Shown piece after piece: positions 19,216 to 27,175 of a DNA stretch of 64,000 nucleotides (the first letter of the stretch is position 1; each line of letters begins with the position of its first letter). The position numbers were made by a program, and so were the translations under genes. This stretch comes from Pseudomonadota bacterium (GTDB lineage: Bacteria > Pseudomonadota > Alphaproteobacteria > Puniceispirillales > Puniceispirillaceae). The notes below the pieces were generated by a model. The model saw only the letters and a program-made list of their open reading frames with translations, made no database searches and was not told the origin of the DNA. The stretch spans positions 88,373 to 152,372 of the forward strand of contig JAQCEA010000004.1 in assembly GCA_027620495.1 (NCBI GenBank), in the 5' to 3' direction.

Positions 19216-20374
19216 GGTCGCACCAGTGGCATCGGTACAAAACCCGAGTATCGAAAAACCAAATATACTTGTGTTTCGGGATAAATTGTTATTGCCAAGC
19301 GAGGGGTTTATCAAAACCCATTACACCGCTTTTGACTCGGCAAATCTGGTCTATCTGGCTAGCCAATTTGGCTGGCGCGCCGCTGAATTAGATGGGCAAA
19401 GGATGGCAACAGCATCTGGTGCGCTGCAACGGTTTTTATTCAAACAAACTGGCCACACGCCGCGGCTGGCTGATTTGCGCCGATTGGCACCACAATCTGT
19501 GCATGCACATTTTGGTCGGGGTGGGGCGTTGGCATTGCCGCTGGCCCAGGCACTAGGCGTGCCACTTTATGTGACATTTCATGGGGGCGATGCCACCAAA
19601 GAAACACACCGCCGCCGCCGATTAATACCGACAATTTACCAGCGGCGCCTGTCTCAATTGCAAGCCTATGCCAGCGGATTTTTGTGCGTGTCACAATTTG
19701 TTGCTGACCGTCTGGCCGCACAAGGCTTTCCAAAATCCAAACTCATCACGCATTATATTGGTATTGATCTGGCCCAAATGACGCCGCCACATCAACGCAA
19801 CGGACGGCTTTTATTTATTGGCCGCCTTGTCGATAAAAAAGGGGTGGATATTTTGCTGGCGGCAATGCGGCGCTTGCAAACTGCGCAAACTGCGCAAAAT
19901 GTGAAAATGCCGAATATGAAAATGCCGGGTCTTGACATAGCTGGTGCGGGGCCGCTGGAAAATGAATTGCGCGCACAAGCGGCTGATTTGCCATCTGTCA
20001 GGTTTTTAGGGTGGCAAACACCGCAACAGCTGGCAACGATTATGCGCACGGCGCAAGCGGTTGTCGTGCCAAGCCGGATAGCGGCAGATGGCGATTGTGA
20101 GGGGTTGCCTACGGTTGTTCTGGAATCCATCCGGGCAGGTCTGCCCGTTGTTGCAACCAACCATGCTGGCATTCCAGAAATTATTCGTGATCAAGAGACC
20201 GGGTTTTTGGTGCCGGAAAATGATCCTGATGCACTGGCCGCGGCGTTGTCAGCGGTGATGCAACCGGGCGATCATATCCAGCAAATGGTGGTCAATGCAC
20301 AAGCCCGCCTGCAACAAAATTTCAATGCCGCCATTCAATCTGAAAAGCTGCAACGCCGCCTTCTTGGCCGCTAG
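19205..20374 (+). CDS. Glycosyltransferase family 4 (GT-B fold)
   Basis: A 389-aa soluble glycosyltransferase. The N-terminal half has HAHFGRGGALALPLAQALGVPLYVTFHGGD. The C-terminal half has LLFIGRLVDKKGVDILL and the nucleotide-sugar-binding E-x7-E motif in EGLPTVVLESIRAGLPVVATNHAGIPEII. Family members build cell-surface polysaccharides. The donor and acceptor are unknown. Start is at ATG 19205 (or 19208), inside the end of the Lrp gene; the frame is open upstream but those codons shadow that gene. It has a short direct repeat coding for KMPNMKMPG (around 19903-19929). Confidence 0.87.
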   Translation: MMPEVAPVASVQNPSIEKPNILVFRDKLLLPSEGFIKTHYTAFDSANLVYLASQFGWRAAELDGQRMATASGALQRFLFKQTGHTPRLADLRRLAPQSVHAHFGRGGALALPLAQALGVPLYVTFHGGDATKETHRRRRLIPTIYQRRLSQLQAYASGFLCVSQFVADRLAAQGFPKSKLITHYIGIDLAQMTPPHQRNGRLLFIGRLVDKKGVDILLAAMRRLQTAQTAQNVKMPNMKMPGLDIAGAGPLENELRAQAADLPSVRFLGWQTPQQLATIMRTAQAVVVPSRIAADGDCEGLPTVVLESIRAGLPVVATNHAGIPEIIRDQETGFLVPENDPDALAAALSAVMQPGDHIQQMVVNAQARLQQNFNAAIQSEKLQRRLLGR

Positions 20375-20418
20375 CAGGTTACGACATTGCCGCATTTGGT
20401 CGTGGCCAGGCGATATGG

Positions 20419-21849
20419 CTACAGGGTGATATGCACCGATTTCACCTCGCTATACGCATCCAGCGTATAGAGTGAATTTTCCCGCCCAAAGCCAGATTGT
20501 TTGGCCCCGCCAAACGGCAATCCGGGCGGCAATATATTAAAACTATTGACCCAGACATTGCCTGATACAAGCGCATCGGCCACCCGGTGCGCCCGCGACA
20601 GATCCGCTGTCATCACCCCGGCGCCCAAACCAAATTCGGTGCTATTGGCGCGGTCAATGGCGTCTTGTTCATCATCAAAAACCAGCACTGACATCACCGG
20701 GCCGAAAATTTCTTCGCGTGTTATCCGCATCGAATCATGACAATTTGTCATAATGGTAGGCGTCATAAAATTTCCGTTTTCAAACCCCTGCGGATGGATT
20801 TGTGTGCCGCCGGTGGCAATTTGTGCGCCTTCGTCAACGCCAATTTGCACATAGTCCAAAACCTTGGATAGATGCGCGGCTGAAATCAATGCGCCCATAT
20901 GCACATCAGCTGCCATGGGGTCGCCAACAACCATTTGTTCGGCTTTTTCCACCATGGCGGCGATAAATTTGTCGGCAATCGAGCGCTGGACAAAGACCCT
21001 TGTCGCATTTGAACAGACCTCGCCAGCTGTGTAAAAATTGGCATTTAAAGCGGTTTCCACCGCCACATCAAAATCGCAATCATCAAATACCAACAAGGCT
21101 GATTTTCCACCAAGCTCAAGGGTGATTTTTTTCAACGTGTTGGCGGATTGCGACATGATCAGCTTGCCCGTATCAACACCGCCGGTCAGAGAAATTTTAG
21201 CAATGCCCGGATGTTCACAAATCGCCCGGCCAATCTCATATGTGCCATGGATAATCTGAAACAAACCTGATGGTAGCCCGGCATCGGCCAGAATCTCGGC
21301 AACCTTGTGGGCCACCAAAGGTGTCATTTCAGACGGTTTCAAAATAAATGCATTGCCAGCGGCCAGTGCTGGTGCGGACTTCCAGCAGGCGATCTGCATC
21401 GGATAGTTCCACGCCCCAATGCCAGCACACACGCCAAGCGGCACCCGGCTGGTATAGCTAATCGCCCCGTCCCATTTATTATAGTCGCCTGTTTGCGTGG
21501 TGATGGCCGCGGCAAAAAAATCAAAGGCATCGGTACCAGATGGCACATCGGCGCTTTCAGCTTCGGTATATAATTTGCCAACGTCCATGACTTCAAGACG
21601 GGCCAGTTCTGCATTTGCCTCGCGCATCAATGCGGCGGCACGGTGCAGAATACGGGCCCGTGCCAATGGTTCATATGCCGCCCAACTGCGCTGGGCAATG
21701 GCGGCAACAGCCACCGCCTCATCCAGCATTTCTTTTGTGGCTGGTTCAATTTTTGCAACAACCTCGCCGGTTGCTGGGTAAATTTTTTCAATGGCCGGTA
21801 GCGGGCTGGTAACCGGTTTTCCGCCGATCAGAGACTGGCAAATTTGCAT
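20419..21849 (-). CDS. betB: Betaine-aldehyde dehydrogenase (aldehyde dehydrogenase superfamily)
   Basis: A 476-aa NAD(P)+-dependent enzyme that would oxidise betaine aldehyde to glycine betaine. Seen: IYPATGEVVAKIEPA near the N-terminus, WNYPMQIACWKSAPALAAGNAFILKPSE, the glutamate motif LELGGKSALLVFDD, and the catalytic cysteine in GEVCSNATRVFV, a BetB-like sequence. The C-terminal WVNSFNILPPGLPFGG is also BetB-like. No choline dehydrogenase or betI is adjacent. ATG 21849 is favoured by an upstream GAGG; a further in-frame ATG lies at 21867. It is divergent from the aldolase-family gene and stands at the edge of the onium-compound island. Confidence 0.82.
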   Translation of the reverse strand: MQICQSLIGGKPVTSPLPAIEKIYPATGEVVAKIEPATKEMLDEAVAVAAIAQRSWAAYEPLARARILHRAAALMREANAELARLEVMDVGKLYTEAESADVPSGTDAFDFFAAAITTQTGDYNKWDGAISYTSRVPLGVCAGIGAWNYPMQIACWKSAPALAAGNAFILKPSEMTPLVAHKVAEILADAGLPSGLFQIIHGTYEIGRAICEHPGIAKISLTGGVDTGKLIMSQSANTLKKITLELGGKSALLVFDDCDFDVAVETALNANFYTAGEVCSNATRVFVQRSIADKFIAAMVEKAEQMVVGDPMAADVHMGALISAAHLSKVLDYVQIGVDEGAQIATGGTQIHPQGFENGNFMTPTIMTNCHDSMRITREEIFGPVMSVLVFDDEQDAIDRANSTEFGLGAGVMTADLSRAHRVADALVSGNVWVNSFNILPPGLPFGGAKQSGFGRENSLYTLDAYSEVKSVHITL

Positions 21850-22105
21850 CGGACTAAACCTCGTCATGGTTGATGGTGGTATCGTTGGTGAAAGCGTGGC
21901 ATATGCCTCTTCAGCACCTTATACAACCTAGCCTAAAAACAGAATGATGAAAAAATCATTTGCACAATTACCGGGGTGTCATGCACAGTTTTCCTAAAGA
22001 TGTATAAGGCAATTTTTTTGAACAGGCGCGTTTCTAGAGAATTTTGCTAGCCTTGTGGATAGCGGCGAACTGGTGTGGCTGAAATAACATAAACTGGGGG
22101 GTGTG

Positions 22106-22840
22106 ATGTCTGAAATCATAGTTGATCTTGATGAAGCGCGGCGTGATTTGGCGGCGGTATTTCGTTGGACCGCGCGCGAATCGATGCATGAGGGCATTGC
22201 CAATCACTTTTCCTATGCGGTATCGGATGACGGCCAGCAATTTTTAATGAATCCTTATGGGGTGCATTTTTCGCGGATGAAGGCCAGTGATTTATTGTTG
22301 CTCGACGCGCGCAAAACACCGGATGATTACGGTGAAAATATCGACCCGACAGCGTGGTGGATCCATGGCGCCATGCACCGCAATAACCCGCAGGCACGTT
22401 GCATTGTCCATCTTCATTCAAAATATGCCACGGCGTTGAGCGCGCTCAAAGACCCGTCTTTGCCAGCTGTCGATCAGACCACTTGCCGGTTTCATAACCG
22501 CGTTGCCATCGATACTGGATTTGATGGTATGGGGTTGGATGATGAAGCCGAACGGCTGTCGAAATGTCTTGGTAATAAACATATGATGATGATGGGTAAT
22601 CATGGGTTTTTAAGTGTGGGCGAGACGCCAGCTTTGGCGTTTGATCTTGCCTATCATTATGAACGTGGTTGCCGCACCTACATCACGGCTCTATCGACCG
22701 GGGCACCATTATCATTTTTGCCTGACAATGTTGCCGAAAAGACCGCCTGTCAATGGGAGCAATATGACAAGGCCGTTGGCAAACATCTGGCGGCAATTCG
22801 CACGATTCTTGATGAAGATGAGCCTGAATATCGCCATTAA
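22106..22840 (+). CDS. Class II aldolase/adducin family protein
   Basis: A 244-aa protein of the L-fuculose-phosphate aldolase/adducin family. The zinc ligands are visible in HLHSKYATAL (two His) and in GNHGFLSVGE. The N-terminal EGIANHFSYAV and MNPYGVHFSRMKASDLLLLD are typical of the non-sugar members. It probably performs an aldol cleavage or decarboxylation of an unknown substrate. ATG 22106 is preceded by a G-rich ribosome site (22096-22101). It lies between betB and the betaine-type transporter, which suggests a role in the same pathway, but I cannot name the reaction. Confidence 0.82.
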   Translation: MSEIIVDLDEARRDLAAVFRWTARESMHEGIANHFSYAVSDDGQQFLMNPYGVHFSRMKASDLLLLDARKTPDDYGENIDPTAWWIHGAMHRNNPQARCIVHLHSKYATALSALKDPSLPAVDQTTCRFHNRVAIDTGFDGMGLDDEAERLSKCLGNKHMMMMGNHGFLSVGETPALAFDLAYHYERGCRTYITALSTGAPLSFLPDNVAEKTACQWEQYDKAVGKHLAAIRTILDEDEPEYRH

Positions 22841-23182
22841 TTCAGACGCCATATATGCCATTATTTACGGCCCAATATTTAAGGCCCATTATTTATGGCA
22901 AAATAGATGTCGGGCCCGATAAAAGAAGCACCGCCCCAAGCTGTCTTCGGTAAAGCTGAACACCGTCTTTGTTATAGAGGTTGTGACGATTACAATCACC
23001 AATAGAAAAATCAACCGCTGAATATAAAAATTTTGTCCGTATTTTCCAAAAAATGTCGATTTTGAGGCATTAAGACTGGATATCGACCCCTAACGTTGGC
23101 ATGATAATAATGATTATGAATCAGATCCAACTGATTTTCGAATTGGTTAAAATTCAAAATTAACTTTAGGGAGAGGTATCCT
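22841..23182 (+). other. 342-base intergenic region upstream of proX
   Basis: No ORF of note. It contains an AT-rich imperfect direct repeat, CCATTATTTACGG at 22858-22870 and CCATTATTTATGG at 22886-22898, and a perfect 6-base dyad nearer proX (see separate entry). A strong ribosome site (GGGAGAGG) lies just before the proX ATG. It probably holds the promoter and control sites of the proXWV operon. Confidence 0.6.
23119..23136 (+). promoter_or_regulatory. Inverted repeat upstream of proX, possible operator
   Basis: AATCAG (23119-23124) and its reverse complement CTGATT (23131-23136) are separated by 6 bases, about 46 bases before the proX start. The symmetry is perfect but short, and such a dyad can occur by chance. 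If real it could be the site of a regulator acting near the promoter. Confidence 0.3.
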
Positions 23183-24187
23183 ATGAAGAAATTACTGATC
23201 TCGGCAGCGATTGTTGCCGGAGCAGCCTTTGGCATCAGCGGACAGGCGCAAGCCGCGTGCGGTGAATTCAAAATGTCAGACATGAGCTGGCCGTCAGCCA
23301 CCTTGATGGCGAATGTGGACAAAATCATCCTGGAAGAAGGCTATGGCTGTACCATTGAATTGATTCCAGGCGCGACAACAGCCACTTTTGCCACTATGAA
23401 TGAAAAAGGTGAGCCTCATGTAGCGGCTGAATTATGGACAAACGCAGTCTCTGTTGAGCTTCAAAAGGCAATGGATGAAGGGCGTCTTCATTCAGCTATC
23501 AAGGGACCAATTACGGAACTTGGCGAAGGCTGGTGGGTAACACCAGAAACCCTGCAGCGTAACCCAGAGTTTAAGACAGTTATGGATATTTTGAAACGTC
23601 CAGACCTGTTTCCATACAAAGAAGACCCATCAAAAGGCGCCTTCATTGGCTGTCCAGCTGGCTGGGGTTGCCAATTGGCCAACCAGCAGCTCTTTAAGGC
23701 CTTTGAAATGGAGAAAAAAGGTTGGGTTCTCGTTGATCCAGGTTCTCAAGCAGGGTTAGATGCGTCGATGGCGCAAGCTGCTCAGCGTGGAGATAACTGG
23801 CTTGGTTATTACTGGGCGCCAACAGCGCCAATTGGCAAGTATGAGATGCAGCTTATGGATTTTGGGGTGCCTTATGCAGGTGCTGAAAACTGGGATAATT
23901 GTATTGCGGTAGGTCCAGAAAAATGTGGGGATCCAAAGCCGTCTGCATGGACAGAATCTGTTGTTCAAACAGTCGTCACATCTGAAATCAACGCCATGCC
24001 AGATTTGATGGCATATTTTGGAAAGCGTATTTATCCGGGTCCAATCATGAATGGCATGCTGGTGTACATGGAAGACAACCAAGCAACTGGTCCTGACGCG
24101 GCTCTGGAATTCCTAGAAAAGCATGAAGACATTTGGACCAAGTGGGTGTCTGCAGATGTCGCCGCGAAAGTAAAAAAATCACTGTAA
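23183..24187 (+). CDS. proX: ABC transporter substrate-binding protein, glycine betaine/carnitine/choline type (ProX-like)
   Basis: A 334-aa periplasmic binding protein with a signal peptide (LLISAAIVAGAAFGISGQAQA, cleavage near AQA-AC). The mature part is an OpuAC/ProX fold with the aromatic residues that cage a quaternary ammonium: MSDMSWPSA near the start, ELWTNAV, GEGWWVTPETL and YYWAPTAP. This suggests binding of a betaine-type ligand; which of glycine betaine, carnitine, choline or butyrobetaine is not decided. It leads an operon with the permease and ATPase genes. A stem-loop lies between it and the permease gene. Confidence 0.88.
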   Translation: MKKLLISAAIVAGAAFGISGQAQAACGEFKMSDMSWPSATLMANVDKIILEEGYGCTIELIPGATTATFATMNEKGEPHVAAELWTNAVSVELQKAMDEGRLHSAIKGPITELGEGWWVTPETLQRNPEFKTVMDILKRPDLFPYKEDPSKGAFIGCPAGWGCQLANQQLFKAFEMEKKGWVLVDPGSQAGLDASMAQAAQRGDNWLGYYWAPTAPIGKYEMQLMDFGVPYAGAENWDNCIAVGPEKCGDPKPSAWTESVVQTVVTSEINAMPDLMAYFGKRIYPGPIMNGMLVYMEDNQATGPDAALEFLEKHEDIWTKWVSADVAAKVKKSL

Positions 24188-24203
24188 AATAAAAAAACAA
24201 ACG

Positions 24204-24227
24204 GCATGACCCTGAATTGGGTCATGC
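24204..24227 (+). promoter_or_regulatory. Intercistronic stem-loop between proX and proW
   Basis: GCATGACCC (24204-24212) pairs with GGGTCATGC (24219-24227) across a 6-base loop. No T tract follows, so it is not a full terminator. Such hairpins often protect the upstream message and so raise the amount of binding protein relative to the permease. It ends 23 bases before the permease start. Confidence 0.7.
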
Positions 24228-24250
24228 TATGCATTTATTGGGGGGTGATT

Positions 24251-25144
24251 ATGCTTGAGTTTTTTACCGAATTCCCGGATATGTCACGCCGCGATTTGCG
24301 AGATTTTAAGCTGGCTGTCGATGCGGCATTTCGTGATTTTTCGCGTGCCAACGGGGAAGCTATTGAAGGTTTTTTCGATCCCCTGCTGTGGTTTTTGATT
24401 TGGCTTGAAAAGCTGTTGGTGGCCACGCCTTGGCCAATTATTTTAATCGTCGTTGCCGGGTTGGCCTATCTTGGGTCGCGAAGCTGGAAACTGGCTGTTG
24501 GGTCAATGTTGAGCTTTGCGTTGATTGGCTATTTCGGGATGTGGGAAGACACCATGTCGACCATCGCGTTGATTTCGGTTGCGACGTTGCTATGTGTTGC
24601 GATCGGTATGCCGCTTGGTATTTGGATGGCAAAATCCGACCGCGTGCAATCTGTGATCACGCCTATTTTGGATGTGATGCAGACCATTCCAATTTTTGTC
24701 TATCTTCTTCCGGTTTTGATGTTGCTGGGTATCGGCAAAGTACCCGGGCTGATTGCTGTTTGTGTTTACGCGATGCCGCCAATGGTGCGCCTCACCAACC
24801 TTGGCATCCGTCTTGTTGATAAAGATGTGCTAGAAGCCGCCAATGCTTTTGGGGCAAATGATAAACAAAAGCTTTTTGGGGTGCAGATCCCCCTCGCTCT
24901 GCCGAATATTTTTGCCGGCATTAACCAGACAATCATGATGGCACTGGCCATGGTGGTGATTGCCTCTATGATTGGGGTGCGCGGGCTTGGTATTCCTGTG
25001 TTGCAAGCCATTCAAAACCAATATTTGGCGCTTGGTTTCATGAATGGTTTGGCGATTGTTGGGCTGGCCATCATTTTTGACCGGGTGTCCCAGAAATACG
25101 GCAAGCGGTTGCAGGAGCACCGCGGAGGGCATGATCATGGCTGA
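24251..25144 (+). CDS. proW: ABC transporter permease, glycine betaine/proline type (ProW-like)
   Basis: A 297-aa inner-membrane permease. A ~50-residue cytoplasmic N-terminus (RRDLRDFKLAVDAAF) is followed by about six to seven membrane segments. The ATPase-contacting (EAA) loop reads EAANAFGANDKQKLFGVQIPLALPNIFAGINQTIMMALAMVVIASMIG, which is the typical ProW/OpuAB sequence. ATG 24251 is preceded by a G-rich ribosome site; the frame is open upstream from 24206 but this start is favoured. Its stop overlaps the ATPase start by 8 bases. Confidence 0.9.
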   Translation: MLEFFTEFPDMSRRDLRDFKLAVDAAFRDFSRANGEAIEGFFDPLLWFLIWLEKLLVATPWPIILIVVAGLAYLGSRSWKLAVGSMLSFALIGYFGMWEDTMSTIALISVATLLCVAIGMPLGIWMAKSDRVQSVITPILDVMQTIPIFVYLLPVLMLLGIGKVPGLIAVCVYAMPPMVRLTNLGIRLVDKDVLEAANAFGANDKQKLFGVQIPLALPNIFAGINQTIMMALAMVVIASMIGVRGLGIPVLQAIQNQYLALGFMNGLAIVGLAIIFDRVSQKYGKRLQEHRGGHDHG

Positions 25145-26183
25145 CGCCAAAATTAAAATTAAAAATCTGTATAAAATTTTTGGCAACAAGCCGGATCAAA
25201 TCATGCCTCTGGTTCGCCAAGGCGTGTCAAAGCAAGAACTGCTAGATGAGCATAAGCATGTTTTAGGCTTGTCTGATATCAACATCGACATCCCGGCAAA
25301 GCGCATTCATGTAATCATGGGCCTGTCTGGATCGGGCAAATCAACCTTGATCCGGCATATCAATCGTTTGATAGAGCCAACAGATGGCCATGTGATTATT
25401 GATGGCGATGATGTGATGCAGATGTCGTCAGATGAATTGATGCATTTCCGTCGGTTCAAAGCGTCAATGGTGTTCCAGAAATTTGCTTTGTTGCCGCATC
25501 GTACGGTGGCACAGAATGCGGCCTATGGATTGACCATTCAGGGCGTTGATGAAGGCGAAGCTGTCGAACGAAGCCAGCGCTGGCTGGAACGTGTGGGGTT
25601 AGGCGGCTTTGAAAAACATTTTCCGGCGCAACTGTCTGGCGGCATGCAGCAACGTGTTGGGTTGGCACGGGCCTTGGCAACGGATGCCGAAATTCTTTTG
25701 ATGGACGAGGCGTTTTCCGCACTGGATCCGCTTATTCGCAATGATATGCAGGGCATTTTGCTCGATTTGCAAAAGGAGCTGCATAAAACCATCGTCTTTA
25801 TCACCCATGACCTTGATGAAGCATTGCGGATTGGCGATCAAATTTCGATCCTGCGTGATGGTGCGGTGATTCAAGATGGTGACCCGCAAGATATCATTAT
25901 GCGGCCAGCAGATGATTATATTTCTGATTTTATCAAGGATATTAATCGTGGCCGGGTGATCAAAGTATCGACCCTGATGACAAAAGCGGCCCGTGCATCC
26001 GGGCCAAAATTTGAAACCACGGCATTGCTTGAAGATGTGTTAACCACCTTGAACCAGTCAAAAACGGACAGCGGGGCGGTGGTTGATGGCAAAGGCAAGG
26101 TTGTCGGCAAGATCACTATGAAGGATGCTATTCAGGCGATGGCGCGTCCAAAACGGTTGGAAACCGGGACACGCTACAAGTGA
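25137..26183 (+). CDS. proV: ABC transporter ATP-binding protein, glycine betaine/proline type (ProV-like)
   Basis: A 348-aa ATPase. Walker A is GLSGSGKST (62-70), the signature is LSGGMQQR (166-173) and Walker B is EILLMDEA (185-192). The early QGVSKQELLDEHKHVLGL insert is diagnostic of the ProV/OpuAA group. The C-terminal part (from about residue 272) is a single, shortened CBS-like segment (AVVDGKGKVVGKITMKDAIQAM), where full-length ProV (about 400 aa) has a pair. ATG 25137 has GGAGGG upstream. Its stop overlaps the GTG start of the next gene. Confidence 0.9.
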   Translation: MADAKIKIKNLYKIFGNKPDQIMPLVRQGVSKQELLDEHKHVLGLSDINIDIPAKRIHVIMGLSGSGKSTLIRHINRLIEPTDGHVIIDGDDVMQMSSDELMHFRRFKASMVFQKFALLPHRTVAQNAAYGLTIQGVDEGEAVERSQRWLERVGLGGFEKHFPAQLSGGMQQRVGLARALATDAEILLMDEAFSALDPLIRNDMQGILLDLQKELHKTIVFITHDLDEALRIGDQISILRDGAVIQDGDPQDIIMRPADDYISDFIKDINRGRVIKVSTLMTKAARASGPKFETTALLEDVLTTLNQSKTDSGAVVDGKGKVVGKITMKDAIQAMARPKRLETGTRYK

Positions 26184-27175
26184 CCAGCGTTACGCTTGAA
26201 CTAGATGCTATTTACAAGCTTGCCCATGACGTGATGCTGGCCAATGGGTGCGACGGAGACAATGCGGCGGCCCTAGCTGATATCATTTGCCGTGCTGAAC
26301 GTGATGGGTCGCATTCACATGGGCTGTTCCGTGTGCCGGGATATGTCAAGGCCCTGCGTAGCGGCAAGGTAGATGGCAAAGCCAAACCAACAGTGAAACA
26401 TCTCACCCCAGCTGTTATTCAGGTTGATGGAAACGGTTGTTTTGCGCCGTTGGCACAGGCTGTGGGTTTGCCTTTATTGGCGGATGCCACCAGCAAGATT
26501 GGTATCGCCGCATTGTCGCTTGTCGGCATCCATCATTTTGCCGCGCTCTGGCCGGAAACTGAATATATGGCGGATCGTGGCTTTGTTGGGCTTGCCTGTA
26601 CCGCCTATATGCCGATGGTGGCACCAGCGGGAAGCAAACAGGCCTTGTTTGGTACCAACCCGATCTCATTTGCCTGGCCGCGGCCGGGCCATAGCCCGGT
26701 TGTCTATGATATGGCAACAGCGGCAATGGCCATGGGCGATGTGCAAATTGCCGCGCGTGATGGGCGCGAGGTACCCCTCGGCACCGGGCTTGATGCAGAT
26801 GGTAATCCCAGCACTGACCCGGCCGCCATTGCCAAGGGCGTGCTACTGCCATTTGGCGGCTATAAAGGGTCGGCAATTGCGCTCATGGTTGAATTGCTGG
26901 CGGCTGGTTTGACCGGCGAGCAGTTTAGCTATGAAGCACGCGAAACCGATAATAAAGATGGCGGTCCGCCGCGTGGCGGCGAAATGATTATCGGCATGTC
27001 CCCCGATATCATCGCCGGGGCAAATTGGCAGGATCATGTTGAGTCATTTATGCAGAAAATGACAAGCCTTGATGGGGTGCGCATGCCGGGGGCGCGCCGC
27101 CATAAAAACCGACTAGATACCGGCCCGCGCCAGATCAATGCGGCGCTTGTTGATACCATCAAAGCGCTGTTGTAA
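26180..27175 (+). CDS. Ldh-family (malate/L-lactate/ureidoglycolate-type) NAD(P)-dependent oxidoreductase
   Basis: A 331-aa member of the Ldh_2 (DUF malate/lactate dehydrogenase-like) family. The catalytic His lies in DGSHSHGLFRVPGYV and the cofactor region in GTNPISFAWP; the C-terminal LLPFGGYKGSAIALMVELLAAGLTG is typical. Family members reduce pyruvate-, imine- or ureido-type keto acids; the substrate here is not apparent. It starts with GTG 26180 overlapping the proV stop, so it is the last gene of the transporter operon. Its stop overlaps the convergent acyl-CoA synthetase gene by 17 bases. Confidence 0.83.
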   Translation: MTSVTLELDAIYKLAHDVMLANGCDGDNAAALADIICRAERDGSHSHGLFRVPGYVKALRSGKVDGKAKPTVKHLTPAVIQVDGNGCFAPLAQAVGLPLLADATSKIGIAALSLVGIHHFAALWPETEYMADRGFVGLACTAYMPMVAPAGSKQALFGTNPISFAWPRPGHSPVVYDMATAAMAMGDVQIAARDGREVPLGTGLDADGNPSTDPAAIAKGVLLPFGGYKGSAIALMVELLAAGLTGEQFSYEARETDNKDGGPPRGGEMIIGMSPDIIAGANWQDHVESFMQKMTSLDGVRMPGARRHKNRLDTGPRQINAALVDTIKALL

